Origin: Cytobacillus firmus
GTDB lineage: Bacteria > Bacillota > Bacilli > Bacillales > Cytobacillaceae
DNA length: 64,000 bases
Reading direction: 5' to 3'
Assembly (NCBI RefSeq): GCF_023612095.1
Contig: NZ_CP086235.1
Coordinates: forward strand, 1,995,501 to 2,059,500
Positions 8,405-17,469 of this stretch are shown here, piece after piece. The notes beneath the pieces were generated by a model. The model had not been told where the DNA came from. It did not search any database and saw only the letters and a list, made by a program, of their open reading frames with translations. The translations under genes and the position numbers were made by a program. Each line of letters begins with the position of its first letter. Position 1 is the first letter of the stretch.

Positions 8405-8590
8405 ATACTCACCGCTTTCATTGTGATTATTTTACATATTCTGCACATACGGGAAAATCCCTTTACCCCTTTTAGAATAATTTGTGAATAGGATGAAATT
8501 AAAATATATGTCGAATTATACCCCCATAACATACAGATTCTTATTCGTATTCTATGAATATAGTTAATAACTAGTCATGAGGAGAATATT

Positions 8591-9202
8591 ATGAAATCAC
8601 CAGCTAAGGGAGCCCTTGTCATGGTAATAGCGGGGGCTATAACTTTTTCTGCTGCCAATGGCATTTTGAAAGCAACGGAACTTTTTTCAGCGGAAAATTC
8701 ATCTGTTTTAACAGGTATTCAAAAGAAATCTGAAGCATACATACAACTTGACAAAAAGGCTGAATCAAAAACAGTGGCTGTAAAAAATAAGCTGAAACAA
8801 AAAACGGAGGAAAATACTCTTGTTTCTGCAGAATCCCCAAAAAAGGGAGAGAGCAATAAGGCAATTCCTGCTGTGCAAACGGATACCGAATTATCGAGCC
8901 GGAAACCTGCAGCAAAACCAGTGGTTAAAACGGAATCTGTACCGTCCAAAGAGCCTTCAGTTCCGGAGCCTGCTTCTGCGCCTTCAGGAAATAAGACAAC
9001 AAGTGAACCCGTAAAACCTGTAACCAGCCCAAAAGATTCCCAGACACCAGCATCAGGCACGGGAGGGAATAGTACAGCAAGTCCTGCTGAAAAAGTTCTC
9101 AACCATGGACAGCAGGTTTCTCAGGCTGCTAAAGAAAAAGCTGAGAGCAGAAGGGCGGACAAAGGAAATGAAAATAAAGAAAGCAATGGGAAGAATTCAT
9201 AG
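8591..9202 (+). CDS. Secreted low-complexity Ser/Pro/Lys-rich protein
   Basis: 203 residues. Residues 1-25 are a signal peptide or membrane anchor (ALVMVIAGAITFSAANG). The rest is disordered and compositionally simple, rich in Ser, Pro, Lys, Glu and Thr, with KPAAKPVVK- and PSVPEPASAPSG-like stretches and a charged tail (KEKAESRRADKGNENK). There is no enzymatic domain. GAGGAG before the ATG supports the start. Such proteins span or decorate the cell wall. The order resembles the N-terminal linkers of Bacillus spore or wall proteins, but no binding module is present. Confidence 0.6.
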   Translation: MKSPAKGALVMVIAGAITFSAANGILKATELFSAENSSVLTGIQKKSEAYIQLDKKAESKTVAVKNKLKQKTEENTLVSAESPKKGESNKAIPAVQTDTELSSRKPAAKPVVKTESVPSKEPSVPEPASAPSGNKTTSEPVKPVTSPKDSQTPASGTGGNSTASPAEKVLNHGQQVSQAAKEKAESRRADKGNENKESNGKNS

Positions 9203-9225
9203 ACTTCCTGGATCATGAAAGAATC

Positions 9226-9260
9226 AAAAGGCCTCTCCCGTTATTGGGAAAGGCCTTTTA
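9226..9260. terminator. Bidirectional terminator
   Basis: A stem of AAAAGGCCT-TCCC with GGGA-AGGCCTTTT and T-rich flanks on both strands, lying between the convergent genes ending at 9202 and 9263. Confidence 0.85.
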
Positions 9261-9262
9261 GT

Positions 9263-12200
9263 TTAAAGCGGATGATCTTGTGTCACACTGCCTTTGCGTT
9301 TTAGTTTATTCCAGCCGACAGTTACTCCTTTAATGGCGGAGAAAATCGATTTTACCACCACATAGGTCATCAGCTGTTTATATAAAATTCGCTGTAAAAA
9401 CAATGAGGCAAGTGGTTTAGGGCTTTCTTTCTCCAGCCTGAACGCATATAAGGAGGTAAAGAAATCCATCAGGTAAAATAGAACAAATCCAATGGCTGCT
9501 TTTTCAGGCTTTGTGCTGAAAAGGGCTAAGATAAACAACAGATCGGCAATGGGTGAAATCGTCTGATAAACATATTGAAAGATCCACATGTTTGGAAGGG
9601 CTACATATCCCAATGACTGATGTTTCCTGTTAAATAATGCCTCCCTATGTTTCCAAAGACATTGAAGAGTCCCATATACCCAACGGTAGCGCTGCTTTGC
9701 CAGGCTTTTAATATCTTCCGGAACTTCAGTAAAAGCATAGGCCTTTTCTTCGAATTCAATTTTCTTTCCATTGCGCAATAGGGCAAGCGTGATATCCGTA
9801 TCCTCTGCAAGTGTATCCTCGCTAAAGTATCCTGCTTCTTCAACCGCAGATTTTTTCCATGCACCGATTGCACCTGGTACTACAGTAATACAGTTGAGAG
9901 CGGCGAAGGCTCTTCTTTCGAGGTTAAAGCCTGTCACATATTCAATATGCTGCCAGTTCGTAAGGAGATTCCCTTTATTTCCAACCTTGACATTACCTGA
10001 CACAGCAGCCACCTGTTCATCTTTAAAATGGCTGACAAGCAGTGAAATAGCATTTTCAGCGATAAGCGTATCGGCATCTAAAGCAACCACAATTTCCCCC
10101 TTAGATTCCTTGAATCCAAGGTTTACAGCTGAAGATTTTCCGCCATTGGCTTTTTTAATTAATCTGATGCGGGGATTGTCTGCAAAAGCTTCCTCAACGG
10201 CACGGGCCGTCTGATCCTTTGAGCCATCATCAATAACCAGTATTTCAAAAGCAGAATAGTCACTCGTTAAAATAGAATTTATAGTTTTGCAGATGACCTT
10301 TTCTTCATTATAAGCAGCAATGACCACACTGACATATGGAGTAAATTCAGAGTCAACCTTTGTCTCTTTATACCTCTTTACCTGTTTCCTGGACAGGAAT
10401 ACAAGAAAAATAAGACGCGAAATTCCTAAAAGGATGGCTGAATAAAACAAAAAGCTGATGCTGGTGTTCCAATTTTTAAGGATTTTAAAAACGGCATTAT
10501 CATATACAGAATAAGGGTTTTCCTTATCAGCAAAAGGCATGATCTCACTGTCACTTTTCCCAATTAAGCCGGCAGCAGTTGAAAATGTATAGCCGCGGCT
10601 TTTAAGTGTTTCAATAATAATCGGAAGGGCCTCAACTGTTTTGGAGCGGTCACCCCCGGCATCATGAAGCAAAATGACATTCCCTTCTGACAGCTGATCC
10701 AATGTTTGATTTACAAGATCATCAGCTGTGGCTCCCTGCCAATCTCCAGAGTCAATGGATTGGCCGACCATGGTATAGCCAAGGTTCTGGGCTTCCATTA
10801 TAGGAAGCTGCTCATTCCTTGTGGCCAGTTCCGTATCTGCAATGTATGGAGGCCGGAAAAGAGTCATGGAACGGCCGGTTATGCCTTGAATTAAGCGTTG
10901 TGTTGCATTCAATTCCATCCTCAAACGGGAAGGTGTAATGGATGTAATATCTGGATGTGTAAAGGTATGGTTTCCAATTTCATGCCCCTCATCATAAATT
11001 CTTTTAACAAGCTGAGGATGCATGAGCGCATTTTCTCCTACGACAAAAAAAGTGCCTTTCACCTGGTACCTGTTCAATATATCAAGTATTTCCGGAGTGT
11101 AGTCTGGATCAGGACCGTCATCAAACGTGAGGACGACTTCTTTTTTACTTGAATTTCCATGGCGGATTACTTCAAAAGGCTTCGGATATTTGACATAGGA
11201 TTCCTTTTTGATCATTCCATTGGAATCCATTTCTATTGTCCTTATTCCTTTTTCTGTTTCTGAAGCGATTTTCAATACCTCTCCGCTGCCAGTATGAAGG
11301 GCTGATAAGTGACTATTAAAGGTAGTAAGGACTTGAGATGGTTTTTTTGCTTTATTAGTCTTGCTAAGAAAACTCCAGATCGAAGGATCCTCAGAACCGA
11401 GCCGCCATATGGCAATCCCGGCAGAACCGCTATTTAGGGCAAGGTTCATCTGGTTATAAAAAGTGGCAGCATCCAAAAACCAGACAGTATGATCTTTTCC
11501 ATTCTGTTTATATCGTAAGTAGGGGTTTCCAGATTCCATACTCCAATTGGTGTGGAGGTTTGATTCCCTGCCCATCTTCATGATATTCCCAAAAGTCATT
11601 TCTGCCGCAGGTTCACTTGAATTTTCTTCCCAATTGTAGCAGTATGTCCCCAGCCCTGCAACCAATTTTTCGGAGGGAATATCAGCTTGATTCAGGTTCT
11701 CCTTTACCCAATCTGTTGAAGCGACAGGACCTGGTTTGCTCATGGCATAATGCTGGTCATAGAGCATCACAATGACGCGGTCAGCGTATTTAGTCAAAGA
11801 AGCATAATCATAGCTTTCATCGTTCGGCGGAACATCCAATGTCACCAGTAAATCTACCTTATGAAAGGCTTTGTAGACCTTACTCATGAATTGCGTAAAA
11901 TGTTCCCTGTCAGAAGGTTTAATCGCTTCGAAGTCAATATTAATCCCATCGAAATTATTTGATACCACATAAAAAATCATATCTTCAATAAAGCGGTCTT
12001 CAGCCCCTGGAACAGTAAATAACCTGTGCAGAACATCTGAATCCCATTTGCCGTCTATAAAATTATTGACTAATGGCAAAACCTTGATTTGATTTTCTTT
12101 CGCTTCTTTTACAATGGATGGGTCACTTGAAGACTTGACCTTTAGGTCTGGTGTAACCTGCATCCATTCAGGAACCAAGGTAGTTATTGACTTTTTATTT

Positions 12201-12919
12201 TTCATGAAGGATACTTTACTATTTTCGTCCCAATTGACATAGAATCCATACACTTCTTGATTTTGATTTTCTGGAATTTTGGCATCAAAGTTTGTTTCAA
12301 GATCCAGAGATGCCGAATCCTTTTCATGGAAGGGTGTGTCAATCGGCTCTATCTGAGGGCTTGAAGTGTGCTGCTCCAGAGTCAATGCAGGAACCATGGG
12401 AGCCGTATTTAAGCTCTCAATAAAAAATGCTGATATTACTGCAATTAATAGAACGAAGCCTGCAGTCATTCGTTTGATTAGAGACCAGCGCCGTTTAGCC
12501 GGATCAAGAAATATAGATTCCTGTTTTCCAACATTCGTTTTCAGCCCCAGATTATAAAACCAGTGGAAGAAAAAATAGCAGACTAGTCCAACAATCCCTC
12601 CTAAAATACCTGAAACAACTGAATCGGAAGATAATATTCCGCTTTTAAGGTTTGAAATCAGCCAGAAATCGTCTAATGGGCCAAAATCCATGTAAGGCAG
12701 CTTATGTATGTATGGAATAAAAACAGTTATCAGAGAGCCCAGGAACAAGGCAATAATATTAAGGCGCAGAATCAGTGAACAAGCAAACAATAATGGAATT
12801 CTATAACTATCCAAAGGTAAAAATGCCAGAAAGAAGCCCAGAGTACTGGCAATTGCTCCTGCGGTACCAGACACAGGGGCAAACAGGGATCTGACAATCC
12901 ACCTGAAAAAACGATCCAC
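9263..12919 (-). CDS. Three-domain membrane enzyme: GH18 + polysaccharide deacetylase + GT2
   Basis: About 1218 residues. N-terminal membrane helices (to about 175) lead to a glycosyl hydrolase 18 domain (about 215-520) with the catalytic DGINIDFE near 330. A NodB-type polysaccharide deacetylase (about 590-790) has TFDDGPD near 603 and NHTFTHPD. After a helix comes a family 2 glycosyltransferase (about 865-1100) with VVIAAYNEE, ALDADT, EDTD and QRYRW, then C-terminal helices. GT2 enzymes of this kind polymerise beta-linked sugars, while the outer domains would trim and de-N-acetylate them, so synthesis and editing of an amino-sugar exopolysaccharide by one polypeptide is inferred. GGGAGG before a GTG at 12919 decides the start; the open frame reaches 12934. 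Confidence 0.88.
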   Translation of the reverse strand: MDRFFRWIVRSLFAPVSGTAGAIASTLGFFLAFLPLDSYRIPLLFACSLILRLNIIALFLGSLITVFIPYIHKLPYMDFGPLDDFWLISNLKSGILSSDSVVSGILGGIVGLVCYFFFHWFYNLGLKTNVGKQESIFLDPAKRRWSLIKRMTAGFVLLIAVISAFFIESLNTAPMVPALTLEQHTSSPQIEPIDTPFHEKDSASLDLETNFDAKIPENQNQEVYGFYVNWDENSKVSFMKNKKSITTLVPEWMQVTPDLKVKSSSDPSIVKEAKENQIKVLPLVNNFIDGKWDSDVLHRLFTVPGAEDRFIEDMIFYVVSNNFDGINIDFEAIKPSDREHFTQFMSKVYKAFHKVDLLVTLDVPPNDESYDYASLTKYADRVIVMLYDQHYAMSKPGPVASTDWVKENLNQADIPSEKLVAGLGTYCYNWEENSSEPAAEMTFGNIMKMGRESNLHTNWSMESGNPYLRYKQNGKDHTVWFLDAATFYNQMNLALNSGSAGIAIWRLGSEDPSIWSFLSKTNKAKKPSQVLTTFNSHLSALHTGSGEVLKIASETEKGIRTIEMDSNGMIKKESYVKYPKPFEVIRHGNSSKKEVVLTFDDGPDPDYTPEILDILNRYQVKGTFFVVGENALMHPQLVKRIYDEGHEIGNHTFTHPDITSITPSRLRMELNATQRLIQGITGRSMTLFRPPYIADTELATRNEQLPIMEAQNLGYTMVGQSIDSGDWQGATADDLVNQTLDQLSEGNVILLHDAGGDRSKTVEALPIIIETLKSRGYTFSTAAGLIGKSDSEIMPFADKENPYSVYDNAVFKILKNWNTSISFLFYSAILLGISRLIFLVFLSRKQVKRYKETKVDSEFTPYVSVVIAAYNEEKVICKTINSILTSDYSAFEILVIDDGSKDQTARAVEEAFADNPRIRLIKKANGGKSSAVNLGFKESKGEIVVALDADTLIAENAISLLVSHFKDEQVAAVSGNVKVGNKGNLLTNWQHIEYVTGFNLERRAFAALNCITVVPGAIGAWKKSAVEEAGYFSEDTLAEDTDITLALLRNGKKIEFEEKAYAFTEVPEDIKSLAKQRYRWVYGTLQCLWKHREALFNRKHQSLGYVALPNMWIFQYVYQTISPIADLLFILALFSTKPEKAAIGFVLFYLMDFFTSLYAFRLEKESPKPLASLFLQRILYKQLMTYVVVKSIFSAIKGVTVGWNKLKRKGSVTQDHPL

Positions 12920-13166
12920 ATTTATTCCTCCCAAGATGTAATGTTAATTATGTAAGGAGGGGACGCCTGTAACTCCCAACCCTTCATTCAAAATGACCAT
13001 CAACAAAAATTTAGGCTTTCATTCCTGGATTTTGGGGGTAGGTAAAAATTTTGCGCTGATTTTTTAATGGTAAAACAGGTTAATCATAAAAGAAGCATAT
13101 TGTAAAGCTGTCCGGCAGTATGATGAAGTAATAGCTATTTGTCAGATCGCCGGAAGGAGAATCGGA

Positions 13167-14657
13167 ATGGCCTATTATCGGGATCCGCAGTTATCAGCAG
13201 AAGAAATGCTTTCTATCATCAGAAACGGACTCGGCATTTCACAGGTTCAGAAGAAAATTATTGTTGTTGGAGCAGGTATGTCCGGACTGGTGGCTGCTTC
13301 ACTGCTGAAGGAAGCCGGTCATGATGTAACGGTTTTAGAAGCTACACAACGGGTTGGCGGAAGGATATTTACGATGAGAGAGCCGTTCATGGACGATTTG
13401 TACCTGGATGTGGGCGCCATGCGAATTCCTCATATTCATCCATTAGTTCTTGAATATATTAAAAAATTCCGTTTAAAAGTAAATGAATTCAAAAACACAA
13501 CACCCCAGGACCTGATCTTTGCCAATGGAATAAAAACGAATCGAACTGCCTATAAGAAGAATCCGGATATGCTGGGCTACCCGGTTGCTCCGCATGAAAA
13601 AGGAAAGACCGCGGAAGAACTGCTCATGATGGCAATAAAGCCAGTTGCAGATTTTATTAGGCAAAACCCTGCTCAAAATTGGAATATCGTAGTTAGAGAG
13701 TTTGACAGATATCCTATGAGTTTCTTTCTAAGGTACAACCCGGTGGGCGCCAGTCTGTCTCCCGGTGCCCTTGAAAGCATTAAAGTTCTGCTGGGTCTGG
13801 AAGGGTTTCCGGAGCTGAGCTTTCCGGCCATTCTGCGGGAGCTGCTTCCTTTATTCAGTCCGGACATTCATTTTTATGAAATAGAGGGAGGCAATGATAA
13901 GCTTCCAAATGCTTTTTTGCCTCAGTTAAAAGAAAATCTTTATTTCGGCTATCAGATGACAAAAATAGAACAGGATCAACAGCAGGTTACCATTCATGCC
14001 AGACATACCTTAAGCCAAAGGCCTTTGGCAGTAATGGGTGACCTGGCCATTATCACGATTCCTTTTTCTTTGCTCTCCTTCGTTGAAGTCGTTCCCCGGC
14101 ATTCATTTTCGCATAATAAATGGAAAGCCATTCGGGAACTTCATTATGTTTCATCAACAAAAATCGGACTTCAGTTCAAGCATCGATTCTGGGAACGGGA
14201 AGGGCTGCATGGAGGGAAGCTCATGACAGATCTGCCCATTCGCTTCGCTGCCTACCCGAGCCATCTGATCGGATCTTCAGGTTCGGGGGTTATTATGGCA
14301 AGCTATACCTGGGAAGATGATACGTTATCCTGGGATAACCTTAAGGAAGGGGATCGGATCCGGAATGCCCTCGACAATTTGGCTGTTGTTCATGGCAATC
14401 AGGTCTACGAGCATTTCTTAACAGGAGCTTCCCATAGCTGGTCCCAGTACCCTTTTTCCGGCGGTGCCTTCTCCATGTTCAAGCCGAGCCAGGAAACAGA
14501 GCTGTACCCGTCTATTCCTGTTCCAGAGGGAAGAGTTCATTTCGCCGGGGAACATACTTCCACAGCCCCGGGCTGGATAGAAGGAGCGATTCAATCAGGC
14601 ATAAGGGCTGCAAGGGAAGTGACCGATTTGCCCAGAGGCTATTATAAGTGGTTATAA
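13167..14657 (+). CDS. Flavin amine oxidase (L-amino-acid/monoamine oxidase family)
   Basis: 496 residues. The FAD-binding Rossmann motif VVGAGMSGLVAASLL is near residues 33-47, followed by VLEATQRVGGRI, the hallmark of the flavin amine oxidase family. The C-terminal FAD segment is VHFAGEHTSTAPGWIEGAIQ near 455-475. There is no signal peptide. Family members oxidise amino acids or amines to imines with O2, giving H2O2 and ammonia; the overall layout resembles bacterial L-amino acid oxidases such as B. subtilis YobN. GGAAGGAG stands seven bases before the ATG. It is monocistronic, with a terminator just downstream. Confidence 0.88.
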   Translation: MAYYRDPQLSAEEMLSIIRNGLGISQVQKKIIVVGAGMSGLVAASLLKEAGHDVTVLEATQRVGGRIFTMREPFMDDLYLDVGAMRIPHIHPLVLEYIKKFRLKVNEFKNTTPQDLIFANGIKTNRTAYKKNPDMLGYPVAPHEKGKTAEELLMMAIKPVADFIRQNPAQNWNIVVREFDRYPMSFFLRYNPVGASLSPGALESIKVLLGLEGFPELSFPAILRELLPLFSPDIHFYEIEGGNDKLPNAFLPQLKENLYFGYQMTKIEQDQQQVTIHARHTLSQRPLAVMGDLAIITIPFSLLSFVEVVPRHSFSHNKWKAIRELHYVSSTKIGLQFKHRFWEREGLHGGKLMTDLPIRFAAYPSHLIGSSGSGVIMASYTWEDDTLSWDNLKEGDRIRNALDNLAVVHGNQVYEHFLTGASHSWSQYPFSGGAFSMFKPSQETELYPSIPVPEGRVHFAGEHTSTAPGWIEGAIQSGIRAAREVTDLPRGYYKWL

Positions 14658-14693
14658 AGGCTAAAATGCGACAGAGATGTCTGATTTTGACGT

Positions 14694-14722
14694 TAAAATG
14701 TGCCATTGGATAGGCACTTTTT
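14694..14722 (+). terminator. Terminator after the amine oxidase gene
   Basis: Short stem GTGCC/GGCAC flanked by AAAA and TTTTTA, located 40 bp after the stop at 14657. Confidence 0.6.
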
Positions 14723-14753
14723 AACGATTTTCCAACAAATTGTACAAGACATC

Positions 14754-14767
14754 TGTAAACGCTTTCA
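14754..14767 (+). promoter_or_regulatory. cre box (CcpA site) in a promoter
   Basis: TGTAAACGCTTTCA matches the catabolite-responsive element consensus TGWAARCGYTWNCW at every position. It lies between a -10 TATAAT (14770-14775) and a weak -35 AAGACA (14746-14751, spacer 18) that would drive the 43-residue ORF at 14810. A cre in the spacer normally means CcpA repression on preferred sugars. Confidence 0.7.
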
Positions 14768-14809
14768 TTTATAATTAAAGTATCAGATAGGAAAGGGGGA
14801 TGCGTTCAG

Positions 14810-14941
14810 GTGGAACTTTTAATGGAGCAATGTGAACATGGCCAGCAGGAAGGACCTTGTGAAGAGTGTGCCCCCAATATAGAAGGGGAAGAGACTTTCG
14901 ATACCTCTGATTATGACTATCATAAGAGACTGTGGTTTTAA
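14810..14941 (+). CDS. Small acidic Cys-containing peptide, 43 residues
   Basis: A GTG start ten bases after AAAGGGGG opens 43 codons ending in TAA. The product has the segment CEHGQQEGPCEECA, with three cysteines and one histidine that could hold a metal, then an acidic and aromatic tail (TFDTSDYDYHKRLWF). It has its own promoter containing a cre box and its own terminator, so it is an independently controlled unit. I do not recognise a family. An internal ATG at 14822 is the alternative start. Confidence 0.55.
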   Translation: MELLMEQCEHGQQEGPCEECAPNIEGEETFDTSDYDYHKRLWF

Positions 14942-14948
14942 AGAAAGA

Positions 14949-14981
14949 CGCTTGGGAAGAAATTTCCCAAGCGCTTTTTTT
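14949..14981 (+). terminator. Strong terminator
   Basis: A 10-bp perfect stem, CGCTTGGGAA with TTTCCCAAGCG, and a TTTTTTTA run, between the 43-residue ORF and the convergent hydroxylase gene. Confidence 0.85.
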
Positions 14982-15624
14982 ATAGTTTCTTTCTTCTCAT
15001 CCACTGTGTGGCAGCCCATTTGTCGCCAATGACAACAGGTGCACCGCCATGAAGAGTCAAATCGTTTAAGTTTTGGTCATCGTAAAAATATTCGAAGTAC
15101 ACGGCCATGCCTTTTTGTGGTGAAACGGAAAGGTTAAGCTTTGGGAAATACGTTTCCCCGCCCTGTTCAACATCATTCAGGTACATGACAAGCGTGCTGA
15201 TTCTCGGGTTGCCTGCTGCTCTGCTGGTCGAAGAGAAGAAATCAAAGTGTGCTTTATATTCCTGGCCAATTTTATAATTAAGAATCTGCAGCCCTTCACC
15301 ATGCTCAACTGGAATGTTCATGATTTGGGATACTCTTTTCTCGATTCTGGCGACGAGTTCATTTTCCCCTTCCTCGAAAAACGTGCTGCTGCTTGTTCTG
15401 AGTTCATCCACTTCAAGGGAGTTGGCAACTTTTGAACGCTGCATGCGATCTTTTGACTGTTGAATCAGCTGGTCACATTCTTCATCGCTCAAAACATTTC
15501 CCAGTACCACAATTAATGGTTCTGCGAATTTAGCGATTATTTGAATTTCCCGATCTTCTGTAATAATTTTATTTCCAGCATGATCAAAAATCGTTTGTTC
15601 TTTAATAGATGCATCCATTGCCAT
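14980..15624 (-). CDS. Prolyl 4-hydroxylase-type 2OG-Fe(II) dioxygenase
   Basis: 214 residues from the ATG at 15624, chosen because GAGG stands about eight bases upstream; two earlier in-frame ATGs are too near or lack a site. The iron ligands are visible: H126 and D128 in HFDFF, and H192 in LTLHGGAPV. The 2-oxoglutarate lysine is K202 in GDKWAATQW. Length and motifs match the small bacterial collagen-type prolyl 4-hydroxylases studied in B. anthracis. It would hydroxylate proline using O2, Fe(II) and 2-oxoglutarate in the cytosol; the protein substrate is unknown. Confidence 0.85.
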   Translation of the reverse strand: MAMDASIKEQTIFDHAGNKIITEDREIQIIAKFAEPLIVVLGNVLSDEECDQLIQQSKDRMQRSKVANSLEVDELRTSSSTFFEEGENELVARIEKRVSQIMNIPVEHGEGLQILNYKIGQEYKAHFDFFSSTSRAAGNPRISTLVMYLNDVEQGGETYFPKLNLSVSPQKGMAVYFEYFYDDQNLNDLTLHGGAPVVIGDKWAATQWMRRKKL

Positions 15625-15867
15625 GTACATCAACCTCATTTATTTAGTTTTCTGAAAATTCAATATATTTTTGCGCTGCTTGACGTATTTCTAATTGTGT
15701 TTTTTAACCAGTTGTTCAGCTGGCTGAATTTATTTTACACTTTGATATGAAGGAATTCTATCTTTTTTTTCTGGGAAACTATAAAAAATTAAAAGCAAGC
15801 GTCCGCATTTTATGGATTTGGGGGAATATATTTCAATACATAAGCCAGACTGAACAAAAGGAGATGG

Positions 15868-16491
15868 ATGGTGTATAGAAACAGAGTTCGATACTATTTA
15901 GGCCAGAGTCGAAACGGCACTTTTTCCGCATTTAAAAATGGACTGATTATCATACTCGGGGCAACACTTGTGGCTGTATCCCTGCAATTATTCCTTGTGA
16001 AAAATTATGTCATTGACGGCGGCATTGTCGGATTGAGCATCCTCCTTTCACATGTTTTTCATGTAGATGTAGGTGCCTTGATCCTGCTGTTGAATCTACC
16101 GTTTTTAGCGGCAGGCTTTTTCTTTTTAGGAGGAAGATTTTTGGTGTTAAGCCTGTTTGCCAGTTCCGTGCTGGCAGGGGAGACATACATATTGGCTCCT
16201 TTTGAGGAAGTGACTAACCATCCCTTGCTGATCATTATCCTGGGAGGACTTTTGCTCGGAACGGGAGTGGGGCTCATTATCCGTTTCGGGGCCTGCCTGG
16301 ACGGAACAGAAGTTTTGGCGATTTTATTCAGCGAGCGCTTGCCGTTCACCATCGGGCAATGCATTTTGATTATGAATACCCTGCTCTTTGGAAGTTCGGT
16401 TTTTTTATTCGGAATCACCGAAGCGGCATACTCCCTTGCCACATTTTTGGTTGCTTATAAAACCATAGATACCATTATAATGAAGACTTAA
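15868..16491 (+). CDS. YitT family membrane protein lacking DUF2179
   Basis: 207 residues with about six membrane helices, starting near LIIILGATLVAVSLQLFLV. It includes the family signature NYVIDGGIVGLSILLSH and ends with SLATFLVAYKTIDTIIMKT. Standard YitT proteins of Bacillus continue for about 70 residues into a cytosolic DUF2179 domain; this one stops right after the last helix. The frame closes with a normal TAA and I see no DUF2179-like sequence downstream, so it is either a naturally short member or an old truncation. AAAGGAG precedes the ATG (or GTG at 15871). Function of the family is unknown. Confidence 0.8.
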   Translation: MVYRNRVRYYLGQSRNGTFSAFKNGLIIILGATLVAVSLQLFLVKNYVIDGGIVGLSILLSHVFHVDVGALILLLNLPFLAAGFFFLGGRFLVLSLFASSVLAGETYILAPFEEVTNHPLLIIILGGLLLGTGVGLIIRFGACLDGTEVLAILFSERLPFTIGQCILIMNTLLFGSSVFLFGITEAAYSLATFLVAYKTIDTIIMKT

Positions 16492-16557
16492 ACATTTTCG
16501 GATAATTTGAGGGTCCAAGTGCATCCTAAGCTATAAAAAGCTGAAGGGGATAGTAAA

Positions 16558-16794
16558 GTGAATCCATACGAAATAACCGGCATGATTGTGGATGATGAAT
16601 TTGATGGGGAAGAATATGTGACGGCGGAATTTCGCCATGAACACAATACTTACAGCATCACATTTAAGAAAGCAGATCTTGAGGTGATTAATGCCTGGGT
16701 ATTTACTGATGGCTCGTCGCTTCCAGCAAATTTGTCTGAAGAGATGGTAGGGCTCATTCGCGATGATGTGAAAAATAGAATAGGACTAAAATAG
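16558..16794 (+). CDS. Small acidic protein, unknown function
   Basis: 78 residues, acidic: MNPYEITGMIVDDEFDG, then TAEFRHEHNTYSITFKKADLEV, with beta-strand alternation in the first half and a helical C-terminus (SEEMVGLIRDDVKNRIGLK). It starts at GTG 16558 behind GAAGGGGA. Its stop codon lies inside the left arm of the terminator. I do not recognise it. Confidence 0.6.
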   Translation: MNPYEITGMIVDDEFDGEEYVTAEFRHEHNTYSITFKKADLEVINAWVFTDGSSLPANLSEEMVGLIRDDVKNRIGLK

Positions 16795-16823
16795 AGGACG
16801 TAAAGTGAACCTCTATTTTTTTT
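16788..16823 (+). terminator. Terminator overlapping the stop codon
   Basis: AAATAGAGG pairs with CCTCTATTT and eight T residues follow. The TAG stop of the preceding gene is part of the left arm. Confidence 0.8.
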
Positions 16824-16889
16824 GCATAATAATAGCCATCTCTCAAACAATACTTGTACATACAATTGTATTGGCAGGGAGGGTATTCT

Positions 16890-17456
16890 ATGAGTTATAG
16901 CGAGTACTGGGAACGGATTTATATACATAGTGAAAAGATGAATTCGCTCATTACTTCATATTGGAGGGATTTTTCAGGCCTTTCGACATGGCAGTTTTGG
17001 GTCGTTCTGGCATTGTCGGTGCTGCCGCTGATTGTCGCATATATTGTGGTGGACCGCAGCCGGATTTTTGAAATTTTCTTTTTTGGGTATACCGTGCATA
17101 TGATTTGGACCTACACCGACAGCTTTTTAGAGAGATATAGTTATTTTGTTCACACTTATTTCTTACTGCCCATGTTTCCCTATGCGCTGAACATGACAGC
17201 ATCTGCTTTACCGGTTGGTTTCCTGCTGATTTATCAATACTGCACCAACCACAGGAAAAGCTTTCTGTTTTACACGATTTTAGGAGCAGCGGTATTTGCC
17301 TTTGGATTTGCCACTCTTGAAGAATGGGCCGGTATTGTGCATTTTAATAAGGGAATGAATCAGTTCTATATCTTTCTAATCGATATCGCGATTGCTTATG
17401 CAGCCTACTTTTTGACGATGTTTGTTAAAAGAATGGTTGAGAATGTTAAAAGGTGA
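16890..17456 (+). CDS. Polytopic membrane protein (CBO0543-like)
   Basis: 188 residues with about five membrane helices: 32-55, 60-75, 90-110, 120-145 and 155-178. There is an amphipathic N-terminus and a loop with LERYSYFVHTYFLLPMFPYALN, which resembles the aromatic PxxPY loop of small Bacillus membrane proteins grouped as CBO0543. GGGAGGG ends six bases before the ATG at 16890, which rules out the upstream in-frame start. The gene is followed directly by repeat array B. Function unknown. Confidence 0.65.
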   Translation: MSYSEYWERIYIHSEKMNSLITSYWRDFSGLSTWQFWVVLALSVLPLIVAYIVVDRSRIFEIFFFGYTVHMIWTYTDSFLERYSYFVHTYFLLPMFPYALNMTASALPVGFLLIYQYCTNHRKSFLFYTILGAAVFAFGFATLEEWAGIVHFNKGMNQFYIFLIDIAIAYAAYFLTMFVKRMVENVKR

Positions 17457-17469
17457 GTAGGCCCGGAGC

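Noticed and set aside
8719..9102. Minus-strand ORF opposite the secreted low-complexity protein
   Set aside because: It is the shadow of a biased Ser/Pro/Lys coding sequence, with no ribosome site.
16059..16442. Minus-strand ORF opposite the YitT gene
   Set aside because: Basic and low-complexity product with no start signal; the plus-strand gene is clear.
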